NCBI RefSeq assembly: GCF_037975245.1
Contig: NC_092583.1
Span: 1,700,264-1,764,263 of the forward strand
Length of the DNA: 64,000 nt
Source of the DNA: Apostichopus japonicus
Lineage: Eukaryota > Echinodermata > Holothuroidea > Aspidochirotida > Stichopodidae
Direction of reading: 5' to 3'
The number at the start of each line of letters is the position of its first letter. The stretch's first letter is position 1. The position numbers were made by a program, and so were the translations under genes. This document shows positions 1 to 11,631 of the stretch, piece by piece. Under the pieces are notes generated by a model, which worked only from the letters and a program-made list of their open reading frames with translations, did not search any database and was not told the DNA's origin.

Positions 1-181
1 GAAATTAATTTATGAGAGTGCAGGATTATTAAAATGATAACTCTTATCAATAAAACATATTGACCACCTTGTTATATACATTATTTAATATTTCTGTCAA
101 TTTCTGTCAGTGATTTACTTGATTTCACGATCAACTCTACATCTTTCCTAACTATATTACTGGATATTCTCAGTGCCCACT

Positions 182-420
182 GTAGGCGCGTAGCGAGGAA
201 GTTGCCAAGGGAGGGGCGAAGCCTGTAGACAAACTATCTAAGCGTAGAATAAAATTTTGGCCGAAAGTGCCTCCCAGATGGCTGGAAATGGCACTTCCCA
301 GGCCTTGTAAGTTGCATCTAAGCATTTTCTACTTTGAAATTACTAGCGATATCATAAAAAATATGCTCAAGGGGGTGGCGGTCGCCCCTTCGCCCCCCCC
401 CCCCTTGGCTATGTGCCTGG
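182..420. mobile_element. Small dispersed repeat with imperfect inverted ends, unit 1
   Basis: The left end (TAGGCGCGTAGC, then CCAAGGGAGGGGCGAAG) reappears as the reverse complement at the right end (CGCCCCTTCGCC, a C-run, then TTGGCTATGTGCCTGG). This gives imperfect terminal inverted repeats around a roughly 160-bp AT-rich core. The C-run length differs between array units. Similar C-rich 'TTGGCTACGTGCCTGG' ends are common in marine invertebrate genomes as I recall; the family name is unknown to me. It is probably a non-autonomous, MITE-like repeat. Confidence 0.5.
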
Positions 421-1253
421 CCCGCTCGAGGTAGAATCTCATCATTCTGAGAACTGAGTTACTTTGGGTTTATTTGCTTTCGAAATATTTAAGATATTTA
501 AATCTCACAACAATATATATATTTCATCGAGATGACTATTCAAGCATCATTTCTAACAATGAAGGAAAAGTTGAAAATTTCCAAATTCTCCAGTACTTGT
601 TTTTAATATTCATTTATAATAGGTTAGAAAAAATAGGTTACTTAGTGGAAGCCATAATTACAAGCTCATTAACCATCACTTGAGGATAGAACTCTTAAAG
701 GGATGTGGTTGGTGGTTACGAAGAGCATTTTATAGTTTTATCGACTCCTATATAGAATCACGCAGAGACCAGTTAAATCAGGTTACCATGCAAAATTAGA
801 GGGCAGCATGTTTTTTATTTAAACCTTCTGCAAAGTATAAGAAATAAGTAGTACAGATCAAAACTAGAAAAATACTGAGTGATACTAGAAAGAAAAAAAA
901 CAGCTTATCTAAGACAAGTCAAGTGAAGAGATATCAATATATATGTGGAAAAGTAATAAAACAAGAAATTCATACGAAATTCACAATGAAGAACTAACGT
1001 GACAACAAGTACATGAGAACATAAGTATACACATGGGAATATACAAATACATAGGCCTATACAGAAAAGTAATTTATTCACTCAATTTATTCAATATATT
1101 AATAACGTCACAAAATATGTATATGCATGGATGTATATGTGTGTATATCAAGATCCATCATATACATTACAACTACTTGTTTAATCTGAAATGTTATCAA
1201 ACGTCCAACCGGGTCTGTCACTGACCGCTGCAGTGCTGCAATGCGCGTATAAA
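421..1253. other. AT-rich noncoding stretch
   Basis: No gene is supported. The only open frames are 60-70 codons long, of biased AT-rich composition, and show no recognisable domain. The corresponding stretch in unit 2 carries substitutions and small indels with no sign of frame preservation. One TAGGCCTA octamer lies at 1052-1059. Confidence 0.6.
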
Positions 1254-1450
1254 GGACGTGTTGACAATATGCTTATACCATATAGCTATAGGCTATACGT
1301 TAGGACGGGTTGGCAATATACTTATACTAGCTAGACTATAAGTTAGGACGGGTTGGCTATAAGCTTATACTAGCTAGGCTATAAGTTAATTAGTACGGGT
1401 TGGCTATAAGATTATACTAGGTAGGCTATAAGTTAGGACGGGTTGGGAAT
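1254..1450. repeat. Degenerate ~45-bp tandem repeat, unit 1
   Basis: About four and a half copies of a 41-49 bp unit, each built as GGACGGGTTGGC, then TATAAGCTTATACTAG, then CTAGGCTATAAGTTA. Unit starts lie near 1254, 1303, 1346, 1395 and 1436. Copies contain the short palindrome TATAAGCTTATA. No coding potential is apparent. Confidence 0.75.
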
Positions 1451-4200
1451 GGCTGTAAGCCATATCTGAGGATATCATAGCTCGACGCAACATTTAGCTG
1501 CAGCATTCCACAAGAGATGCCTTTATTCGTTCTTATCCTCCATTATAATCACCATCGTAGTAATGGGCTTGAAGCATTACGAAGATTACAACCGTAACTG
1601 CAAAGACATTTAAGCCTGACATCTCTCCATTATCTTAAACACCCTATGCTTATTCCATCACACAAAGAGCTTACGGATTATATGGAGTTCAACTCCCATG
1701 TCGAAGTGTGTGTAAACAGCTATGCAAGAAGAAGTCTAAAGAAAGTTTCACATCCAGTCTCTTTCCAAAGGCGTGGAAGAGAGTATGGCTGTGTATACAA
1801 GCGACCTACATAAATGAAATGGAAAGCCTGAGAATATTGAATGTAGGAACCTACATTGTCCATTATAACTTTAATATTTTATGTTAATTTGTTGTTGTTT
1901 TTGGAGAAGTCGATTGGTCTAGAGAAACATGGAAGAAACGTGGACTATAATTAAAAAAAGAAGTAAGTGCTACTCTCTTCTCATTTCTTCTTTTTCGAAA
2001 GCATAGAAAACACGAACAACTTTAAGATTAGAAGTTATATTGTTCTGAATAATACAAAACTTTAAATATTTAACAATACAATATACAAAATAATTAATAC
2101 AAGTAGCAGAGTCAGTTTGATCATTCTCGGCGATATATCGAATTAAAACCAAGAGCTGAAGACTTTAGAGGAGGAATTGGTGGTTTCGCTATATGATACA
2201 GTTGGACGAATGACGAACTGGCTTGCAAAGTGGGAGGAGCGACCGTACATGCCAAGACCAGTTAAGTCAACTTGACTCCTAGTAAACGTGTTGAGACCAG
2301 TTAAACACAGGTATACTCGTAGTGAACTTGTAGAAACTAGTTAAGTCAGCTTGACTCAAAAAAAATTGTTTTTTGGCAAAATCCAGTATCATCTTGGAAG
2401 CTTTTAGTCAACTTTGCCACAAAATCGCTTCACAAAAGTTGATGGATTTGTAGTTAAGTTTTTTTTTGTATTTATCGTCATCAAGCCTTGCAATATGACA
2501 GAGTCTACGTTAATCAGTTCTGTTAATTATATGAAGAGAATTGTTTCATGGTATCCAGATCAAGAAATATTTGATGAAAATTAGAACAAAGCAATTATCA
2601 ATGTTGAAAAAGGTGACTTAATTGTACCGTGTAGTTATTAATGGTATCATGTGTCAGATGAAAAAGACATTTCATTATGTTTTGTTATAATATTTCATTT
2701 TCATGGTCTGTTTTTTCTTCATCTTCTTCATTTTCTTTGATTATTCTAGCATTTGTAATTCAGTTATGTTCTCAGATATTAATACAAGGGAAGGATATAA
2801 AAACTGATTATAATGGACCGAACGTTTTGGTTACGCTTTCATTAATTTGTTGTGTGTTGTATCTATGGGCTGGACCCCTCACCACCCCCAACCCCCTCCG
2901 CCAAAGAAAATCGCCTCTTGCCCTTCCATAAAGGATCAGTCCCTAAGTAAGTCGAGCAAAGTTAGAATTTCACGTCTCTCCACCTTTGAAATTTTGCAGG
3001 TGCACGTCACTGCGCAAGTCCTGGATGCACACGCGCTTATTTTCCTTCATATTTTGCCCTATAGGAGTGGTTGTAACTTGTTACTTTCTAACTTAAAGGC
3101 ATTGAAGACTCGCTCCAAACCGCGTGCGGCCATCTGAAAAAATTAACTTTCCGTTGCATGCAAGTGAAGTTTTGTTGTAGCTGGACCTGAGATGTCCATC
3201 GCTGTATCGTTTGTACACTGTGCTGTGGGTATTGACCGCAGCTGTATGTACTGACAGTTTACTAGTGTCTAATTACCGACGGTAGCAAGCTGTGTGTGTG
3301 TATTTTCTGGGATCGATGGTGGTGTCTAATACTTTTGTTACACCTCATTCGAAACTAAGTCAGATAACCGGCATTTCTTTTTGCGCTAGTCTTCACACCC
3401 TTTAATTAGGCGAACTGCTTCCGTCGCCATTATTCCCATTTTGTATTCATTTTTTTTTTCTTATCGGTGTCCCTGTCTCTCTTGTTCTGTCATTTTGATA
3501 TTTTATTTACACAACATTTTGCTCTGAGATTGCTACCAAGAACGCAAGGCGCCATAAAATAATTAAAATGAAAAAACAAAACAATTATTAACTTATCAGG
3601 TTGATAGCTGTTGTGCGATTTGTATATCATTGGTACTTAAGTATACAACTTACATAACTGCAGATTTGTAGGCCCGGCGTCGATGTATGCATGCATGGGA
3701 TAGTGTAGGCCTACCCTTTGAACTCACATCTTGACATCCGATCCAGTCAACTTTTGAAACCGTTCTATTTACCATAAGGCTGCAGCTCAATGTATTTGTT
3801 ACCGTACCTTATGTATTAAAGACACATGGAATCGAGCAAGTGCGCCGATACAAATCACTGAAGTGCTGAATCATTCAAATGGATCCATTACATTAGCAAA
3901 ATGAGTGTTAGATAAACAAAGCAACTCCCCTCCCCCCCCCCCTCCCCCCGTTTCATGTAGGTAACGGTAAATCGTCGAAAAATATCAAGTCGAAAGGAGG
4001 ATTCAAATGTCGAGATTCAATTGTCGTAAATTTTGAGATTTTTTGCGGTGAAATAGTAAGTTGATATTTCCGGGGAAAAAATCGATATATACTTTGAGAA
4101 TAGATTGGCAAATTTGCGACAAACAAAATAGTGAAATATTAACCCAAACAATTGAAATTGCGACTAAGTAGAAATAATATCACTTTTTCGTTCGAAATTC
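1451..4200. other. Noncoding stretch, no feature recognised
   Basis: No gene supported. Open frames of 60-96 codons (for example near 2677 and 2847) are conserved in units 2 and 3 only because the whole unit is nearly identical, and they match no family I know. A C-rich run near 3926-3951 varies in length between units, as expected for slippage. One TAGGCCTA octamer lies at 3706-3713. Homologous stretches are about 24393-27164 and 47420-49379. Confidence 0.55.
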
Positions 4201-4258
4201 CTATCTATCTATCTATCTGTCTGTCTGCCTGTCGATTAATTGATAGATTGATTGATTC
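4201..4258. repeat. Short (CTAT)n/(CTGT)n microsatellite
   Basis: Four CTAT units grade into CTGT and CTGC units, followed by a (GATT)n-like stretch. The same length is seen in units 2 (near 27165) and 3 (near 49382), in contrast with the highly variable (CATA)n tract. Confidence 0.8.
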
Positions 4259-5002
4259 TTATTCCCCATTCCTATTCATATCCCTATTCTTATGTCATTG
4301 TAATTATCATTATTAATTAAGCGTTTACTTAGCTACAGCCGGACTGGAGTTGTATACCTCCTGACGTCACACGAAGCTAAATCCGATAGAATAACCTCAA
4401 TGCGGTTTGCAACGCCGGTAAGCAACTGAATACCCCGATCAGCGCAAAGCTTACAAGAAAAGCAAATACACCAAATGTTCAGAATACACTGGTACGTGGC
4501 GAAAGGTCTGTCGGAAGACATTAGATAAAGCGACCTACCACATTAGCATGAAAGGTTAGGCTCGCCAATTTATTTTCTATAATAGGCTACATGTTATCCG
4601 GTGAGTACACAGTTAAATTCTTATTATTCTAATAAGTAGCCTAACATAAAGACCATGTAACATTTCTATCTGTGTTAATGAACTATTATTCAAATATGAT
4701 GGCGACGGAAGGCTCATAAAAGGAATCCTTTAATCTCAGAATATCACCTCTCTGTTTGTTTATATATTACTTTGCTAGTTACTTTGACATCATGGTGGTG
4801 ATTCTGTTTTCTGCTTAAGAAAATTGCAAGGATGTCGGTAAGGCTCTTTTAATATTTTGTACAGTTTTACCAAAACATATTTTCAGTTTGATTTATATCC
4901 CACATAATATAAATATAAATGGTGAATAGTTAAATTACAAAAGTCAAAAGAATACAAAGGATAAGTAAGATGAAAAAGGAGAAAAGAACAAAGAACATTT
5001 AT

Positions 5003-5080
5003 ATTTCGTCTCCGAGAATCAAACCCACGAAGCTGTAGTTCTTTCGTGTTAATTTGGCTACAATCTAGTACTATAGGCCT
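5003..5080 (-). mobile_element. Possible tRNA-derived SINE head, unit 1
   Basis: On the minus strand there is a tRNA-like arrangement. A TAGCCAAATTAAC block resembles an A box, a five-base stem (ACGAA/TTCGT) closes an anticodon-like loop, and GGGTTTGATTCTC resembles a degenerate B box. It is too degenerate to be a functional tRNA. A SINE relic is the best reading, with low certainty. Copies lie at 27967-28044 and 50184-50261. Confidence 0.3.
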
Positions 5081-5939
5081 ACTGATGCTCAATGCGGTCT
5101 GAATAAGGTTACAAGTAGCCTACCTCTAAAATTAACCTCTTTGTTTTTAGTTTATCAAAATCTTAAAATTCGGTAACATTGTTACAATATTTAATAGTGT
5201 AAAATCATATATGGTATAGTTTAAATGTGTAGGGACACCATTTTTTCCCCCTTCGTATCAACACTGTCTAAGAGATGATTTTTTTAAATTTTTTATCTTC
5301 GTTTTTTTCAATTGGTGTACACCTTTCAGTTAAATTGAAAGCTGTCCAATTAATTTCTGCTATGATGTGTTAATTAATGTCACACCCAACTCAAACAGCA
5401 TACTCTGTTAAAAAGGTTGGACCAATTTGTTTACCTATAACATTGGGTACGTTTGTAAATCCAACCAACTTTGCGTAAATTGTTGCCACAAATCAAGTGT
5501 ACCGTATAACTGCAGACAATTTCGACCAACTTTCGACCACTTTTTTGGCAACTAACTTACTTAAACTGTCGTAATTTTGTTGTTTTTCATTCTTCTTCTT
5601 CTGAGTGCAACGGGGTTTTTCCTTTATAAAAATTTATACAATTTTTCGTAGCGTGTATTAGTTTGAGCTCATCGTTCTAATTATTAAAGACAAGCAACTC
5701 CGTATTATGTAGCCGGTGCGCTTTAGTTTACTGCTTTTTAGACATGTATGAAAAATGCTTCCTATACGCAATCGCTCCTATACGCAATCGCAGGTTTCCT
5801 TTAATCACTGCCTACACGGTAGCCCCCGCCTTCCATCACACCCCGAGATACCCTCTTCCCGATGTACAAGTTGTGTCCCCTTATGTTGAGGTCATACCGT
5901 TGACATCCATGCAAAGTCAAATTATGCAGCATCGGCCGA

Positions 5940-6780
5940 GTACACTGAAAACTTAAATTGGTCCACCGACTAACATAACGTTAGTCCATCTGGTGCCTCT
6001 CCCGACTAACACAGCCTTAGTCAGTTGATATACCGACTAATTTATTCCTTAGTCAGTTGGATTTCTTAGTCGGTCATCTTAGTCCGTCAGCTTAGTCGAT
6101 CAACGATAACTTAGTCGGTAAATGTATATTAGTCAGTTACATTAGTTGGTGACATTAGTCGGTCTTTACCGACTAATTTATACCAGCCACCGACTAGTTT
6201 ATAGCAGGTTTTACATTAGTCAGGATGGTGCCTCTCCCGACTAACCTTTCTTAGTCGGTATCGACTGACTAGTTGCACTGACTAGAATCACTGAAAGAAT
6301 TAAACCCGACTAGTTTCACTGACTAGAATCACTGAAAGAAAAGAGAGCAGAAGAAACACAAATAATGTGTACGTTGGCAATATTTATTTCTGATAAAACT
6401 TCTGATGTCTACAAAAGCTGACTTTCGACAGATGGAGAAAAAATCACTGTAAACAATAATTTGAAAATATCATTTTATTCCAACAAAGTTAAGACAAGTT
6501 AATGGATCAAACATGAATCGCAAAAGTATAGTGCTGCACAATAATGCAAAGTTGAATCTTGGGCAAGAGTTCCTCACGACTTTCGTTTTAAAGTGGTACC
6601 CCAAATCGACACCAGTTAAGTCTTCACGAACAAAGAGTGTTTCTCTTAACTACAAATGGCCTTCCACTTGTCTTCAGGAAGCCAAAAATCTGCACCATTA
6701 TTGACCTGTGAACAGAAAATATGATATACGTGTAAGCACAGATACAGATATAGCACATGATAGCTCACATTATCATAAAC
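5940..6780. mobile_element. Dispersed repeat A (TTAGTCGG-array element), unit 1
   Basis: An 841-bp segment repeated at 10456-11295 with about 97% identity but unrelated flanks, so it is a dispersed repeat inside the unit. The left 380 bp is packed with TTAGTCGG and its complement CCGACTAA in both orientations, plus GACTAGTT variants. The right 450 bp read on the minus strand looks like a gene's terminal exon: an acceptor-like TTTTCTGTTCACAG near 6705, a 19-codon open tail ending in TAA (contains FWLPEDKWKAIC), then AATAAA motifs. No transposase, clear TIR or target duplication is seen. Confidence 0.7.
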
Positions 6781-7002
6781 AGGGGCTCTAAGCGGAGCGC
6801 CACCATCTTGTCGATGTCTTGGCGTTTTTCTTCTGCTCCCTCCTTTTCTCCCTTTCTACTTTTCTCTCTTTTGTCTTTTTCTTTTCCCTTCCTTCCTCCT
6901 CTTTTCCCCCCTTTTTTCCCCTTTCTTCTCTTTTCTTTTTCTCTCCTCTTTTTCTTACCCGGGGGCGCACGCCCCAACGCCTCTCCCTGGATACGCGCCT
7001 GA
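6781..7002. repeat. Polypyrimidine tract with flanking dispersed-repeat ends, unit 1
   Basis: A 135-bp almost pure pyrimidine run (about 6824-6960) is flanked by GCTCTAAGCGGAGCGCCACC on the left and by a GC-rich end (GGGGGCGCACGCCCC, then CCTGGATACGCGCCTG) on the right. The GC-rich end resembles a motif common in marine invertebrate dispersed repeats. Long frames on either strand reflect base composition only. Unit 1 has one G inside the tract that is T in units 2 and 3. Confidence 0.6.
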
Positions 7003-7675
7003 GAGTGTATGTTCAGCTGGCATTCACCAGCCAGCCATGTAGATGATAAATGGGGCTAGTAGTCCCAATATTGTGATATGTTGTGGGCGGAGGTCATATA
7101 TTCGTTTGAGTTCACCAGGGGTCAAATTGTGGAAACCATTGTTTATCACAATATTTTAACAAGGACAGATGTCATATTTAGTATTTTGATGTATCACATT
7201 TAGTACAAGAAGCCAGTTTTTGAGGTCAATGGTCATTTCAGGACAGCCTGTGTCATTGTGAATTATTGTTTGTCACATCACACTGCTTTTCACTGTATTA
7301 CTAAGATCAAAATTACATCTAATGATCACCGTTTTATCTTTGTAACCATAACTTTGAAACAGTTTGAACAATGAAAGGATCTAATTGAAATGGAGTTATA
7401 TTGTGGGAATTATCGTATACACACAGTCTCTATATAAATTACAAAGCCACTATCGTTTATGCCAAAGAATCTACCATATGACGAATAGCAGCAACCAATC
7501 AAAGCATTGGCTGCATAGGATTTGCTTTCAACAAGAAGATATTCATTGTATGTGTGGCTAAATGTGTGAGACTGCATTGACTCCTTACATAAGTGCTCAT
7601 TTTGGACACTCAAAGAGTAAACTTCAGAAATAAGAGATCTGCCAAGCAAGATGATATACCAAATTGGAATTGGTC
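7003..7675. other. Noncoding stretch
   Basis: Nothing recognised. The stretch ends at the TTAA (7676-7679) that serves as target site for the unit 1-specific element. Confidence 0.5.
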
Positions 7676-7679
7676 TTAA

Positions 7680-8931
7680 AGGAATTGTCTGGTGGAAGAT
7701 TTTGATACATTGTCCTTGTAGTTATTATTTTTCTCTTTCTAACCATGTAAAAATTGTCCCCATTCGACATTTTCTTCTTGTAGAAATCTGGTTTTCAAAT
7801 TCACCAGTTTCTCACCAAAAGTACCGTTTGTTCGAACGCTTCAATATGGTGTTTGACGTAGTGCTTGCAGATAGGCAAAACAGGCGACTTGAAGTTAGCA
7901 CTCCCAATTCCGCAGCAAATTAACTCACGTGTAAGCACATTGAATTGCCTCATATATATAACGTACATACTCGCGAACGTATATACTACGATGCTCAGTT
8001 GGTGTACTTGTATAGCGTTACACATAGTACACTCACACTCAAACCACAGTTCATTAACTGTTCTTCGAACTCGCTGAAATAAAATTCACGGATCAAATTA
8101 ACAGTAAAAGGAAACTTATAAAGTATTCGTTAAACCGAAAGATGAAACTTGGCGGGATCGATGTCATCGCAGAACTGTCCGATTGTAAACGTTAGAGAGC
8201 CTATACACGCGAACATTCTTCGCGCTGGAGCTGGATACCGCGATGTATCAACAACGAAGAGCCTGCTGTTAAAACTTATCTTGTGTTACACAAAGACCAC
8301 GAAACCACCGATCTACTAAATATATTGCGGCTTAAGGAGTTTTTTAAATCATATCTAATTTATAAGAAATTTCACCGGAAATTATTGAAGAAATTGATCG
8401 AATCGTTGTCAGAGCAGAATATAGCGCTGAGAAGCTTAGGCTTCGCAGAACTGTCCGATTGTGAACGTTTGAGTATAGCCTACATGCGAACATTTTTCGC
8501 GTTGGAGCTGGATAGCGCGATGTATAGCCTGAACAACTCAGAGTCTGCTGTTAAAATTTACCTTATGTTACACAAAGACCACGGAGCCACCGCTCAAGTA
8601 CATGGTGGCTTAAGGAGTTTTTGAAAACATGTCTAATTTTTAAGAAATTTCACCGGAAATTAAGGAAGAAATTTATCTCTATACACACGCCGTTTTTGTT
8701 GTGATTACCGTATAGGTACTGTGCGGAGGGTGGGTTATGACGCAATCTGCTATGGCAGAGCTGACGTCACGTATTGTACTGTTCAAATCATATTTGAAAT
8801 GTCTATCCATAACGATTAAAAAATCGTTTCTCTGTCAAACGCAACATTAGCGTTCTCATACTTTGACAACATGTTTGGAAAATTATTTACTATTTTTTAA
8901 GGAAACTTCTTTGGGCCACCAGACAATCCTT
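7680..8931. mobile_element. Unit 1-specific TTAA-flanked transposon (T2/Kolobok-like, non-autonomous)
   Basis: This 1252-bp segment is flanked by TTAA on both sides (7676-7679 and 8932-8935). Units 2 and 3 read straight through a single TTAA at 30640-30643 and about 52857-52860, which is a clean empty site. Ends are inverted: AGGAATTGTCTGGTGG on the left and CCACCAGACAATCCTT on the right. With the TTAA, the left end fits TTAAAGGRR, described for T2-type (Kolobok-related) MITEs. piggyBac-like elements also use TTAA. The longest frame (8283-8624, 113 codons) spans a direct repeat and shows no transposase motif, so the element is probably non-autonomous. Confidence 0.85.
8165..8680. repeat. Internal ~276-bp direct repeat in the unit 1 element
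   Basis: Two diverged copies (about 8165-8400 and 8441-8676) share ordered blocks such as TCGCAGAACTGTCCGATTG, TACACAAAGACCACG and GAAATTTCACCGGAAATTA. Divergence is well above that between array units, so the duplication is older than the insertion. Only the second copy keeps a longer open frame. Confidence 0.75.
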
Positions 8932-8935
8932 TTAA

Positions 8936-10455
8936 GTCCGAGTGCAGAAAGCTGGACTCGAGTACTATAAACGTGTGGGTATTACACATTTCTTTGTGGG
9001 TATACTGTACGGGTGGGATTTACATTAAATACGTGTTTGTTGCCACATTGTTCAGTTCAGTTCAGTGGTGTTGTTATTGTTTGTTGTGTAGGGCAATCAA
9101 TCTTGTAAACCTTTATACAACAGACACATCCCTACCTGTGATTCATTGATTAACGGTAAACTGTAACCGTAGGTGCTTTTTTGTTTTTTAAATTATGTGA
9201 TGCAACTTACCAGGTAGAAACAATTAAACTCAAGAACACTGTGATACAACAAATTTGAACACATTGTTAGTAACAGATGATGAAGCCACAAATGAAAGTA
9301 TGAGTTCATGTATAAGAATTCAAAATAATAACAATTTTGGAAGCTAGGAAAGTTTTAAAGAAAATGGTTACACATCTCTAAAAGAGTAACGGCGTTCCGT
9401 TATAACAATTCCTCATTCATATAAACACTTAATAGACATGCCTTTTTACCTGCAACTTTAAACCAGGGAGTTGAAAAAAAATAATATTCATCTGTTTGCA
9501 CAAATCGTAGATATAACCCTCAGTGTCAACGTGTAAATTGTGTAAACAAGAGTACAACGACACAGGATTCGGGATTTGAGCAGGTTTCCAATAACATGTT
9601 TTCGTACTTTTTGGAATAATATCTTTCTTTCTTTCTTTTAAAATAACCGCAACTTCTCAAAAGAACCGACATTTCTTCAAATCCTTTGTATAGATGATTG
9701 AATTTGTTTCAAAACAAATAAATGATAACAATCAACCGCAAAGTAGAAGGTTAAAAACACTCCCGTTACAAAGAAGTTTCATGCTGAAAGCAGTCAATGA
9801 TGCGTTTCCAAATTTCCTGTGATTTGTTTGACTAATAGTCCTTACCATTGTCTGCAAACATTTTTGCATTTATCGTGCTCAATAAACACAACGTATTTTG
9901 TTAAAATAACTTATTTATATAGCGCATTATACCGACGGTCTCAATGCAACTAATTGTAACGTTGCTGTCCCGTGTAGAGATAGCAAAGTTTGTATAGTAT
10001 AGGCTCTCATGTGTGTGCACTCTCAAATATCACAACGTGTATGGTTGGCCACAGTGGACAAAATTCAGAAATTATGACGACATATCAGGAGGCAGGACTT
10101 TTTTATGTCTACATAAAATTGATTTGATGTGGACATAAATTCAAATTAATGCTGGCATATATTAAAATAATGCTGGCACCGTACCGTACCAGCTGCGTAC
10201 TGATAATGCAGTTGGCACCTTCCTCTTTCAATCTGTTTCAATCTGTGTGAATATTAATGTACATTTAAAGAGTTGTGTCTGTATTGCATGTATGGGCTAC
10301 CACATTATGTCAAAATATTCTTGCTTATGAGTTGCACTTCTCTTTATATAGTAAGTACACCTTGTAAAGGGTTTCAGTGCAAACACATGAATTTATTTGT
10401 AATCTAAGATAATACATATAATATTAATGTCCCCACGCTTCCATAGGCATGAGTT
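8936..10455. other. Noncoding stretch
   Basis: No gene recognised. It contains a lone CCAGGGAGTTG arm at 9473-9483 (one half of the mini-palindrome family described elsewhere) and a short (CTTT)n run near 9625. Homologous stretches are 30644-32163 and 52861-54380. Confidence 0.5.
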
Positions 10456-11295
10456 GTACACTGAAAACTTAAATTGGTTCACCGACTAACATAACGTTAG
10501 TCCATCTGGTGCCTCTCCTGACTAACACAGCCTTAATCAGTTGCTATACCGACTAATTTATTCCTTAGTCAGTTGGATTTCTTAGTCGGTCATCTTAGTC
10601 CGTCAGCTTAGTCGATCAACAATTTCTTAGTCGGTAAATGTATATTAGTCAGTTACATTAGTTGGTGACATTAGTCGGTCTTTACCGACTAATTTATACC
10701 AGCCACCGACTAGTTTATAGCAGGTTTTACATTAGTCAGGATGGTGCCTCTCCCGACTAACCTTTCTTAGTCGGTATCGACTGACTAGTTGCACTGACTA
10801 GAATCACTGAAAGAATTAAACCCGACTAGTTTCACTGACTAGCATCACTGAAAGAAAAGAGAGCAGAAGAAGCACAAATAATGTGTACGTTGGCAGTATT
10901 TATTTCTGATAAAACTTCTGATGTCTACAAAGGCTGACTTTCGACAGATAGAGAAGAAATCACTGTAAACAAAAATCTGAAAATCTGATTTTATTCCAAC
11001 AAAGTTAAGACAAGTTAATGGATCAAACATGAATCGCAAAAGTATAGCACTGCACAATAATGCAAAGTTGAATCTTGGGCAAGGGTTCCTCATGACTTTC
11101 GTTTTAAAGTGGTACCCCAAATCGACACCAGTTAAGTCTTCACGAACAAAGAGTGTTTCTCTTAACTACAAATGGCCTCCCACTTGTCTTCAGGAAGCCA
11201 AAATCTGCACCATTATTGACCTGTGAACAGAAAATATGATATACGTGTAAGCACAGATACAGATATAGCACATGATAACTCACGTTATCCTAAAC
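10456..11295. mobile_element. Dispersed repeat B (TTAGTCGG-array element), unit 1
   Basis: Second copy of the element at 5940-6780, in the same orientation. It differs by scattered substitutions. On the minus strand the terminal-exon-like tail has lost one T in a homopolymer, so the short open tail seen in copy A is frameshifted here. That argues against selection on the tail in this copy. The two copies bracket the site of the unit 1-specific TTAA insertion. Confidence 0.7.
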
Positions 11296-11631
11296 ATACA
11301 TTTACATTAAAATTTTATAACATATTGGGAGGTATACATTTAAATCTAGGTCCCTCAAATTATAAGCCAGGAATAGCAGCTTTACCAAATAATTATTAGC
11401 TTTGCACAGCATAACACCAAGTTATTTTTCAAAGCTTAATAATTATGTTAATCATGTTAATAATGATCCCAATAGACCGGGAGCCCAGAGGGTTCGGTTA
11501 GCTGGGAAGGTAACCAATTGCCTTGTACATCACAATGTTCACAGTGCATTCCTGTATATGAAACCAGACGACTGGCAAACCGGCTGTGGTGGGTGTGGCT
11601 GGGAGAGCAATTTTAAAGTCACCTGATAGCT

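Noticed and set aside
2677-3137. 84- and 96-codon frames conserved in all three units
   Set aside because: Conservation reflects near-identity of whole units; no domain, no splice or start context, and C-rich low-complexity content.
6757-7046. Phe/Ser/Leu-rich and Lys/Arg/Glu-rich frames on both strands
   Set aside because: Produced by a 135-bp polypyrimidine tract; composition alone explains them.
8283-8624. 113-codon frame as a transposase
   Set aside because: It spans two copies of an internal repeat, is too short, and shows no catalytic motif.
9473-9483. Further mini-palindrome insertion
   Set aside because: Only one arm (CCAGGGAGTTG) is present, with no second arm or flanking duplication; it may be a remnant or chance.
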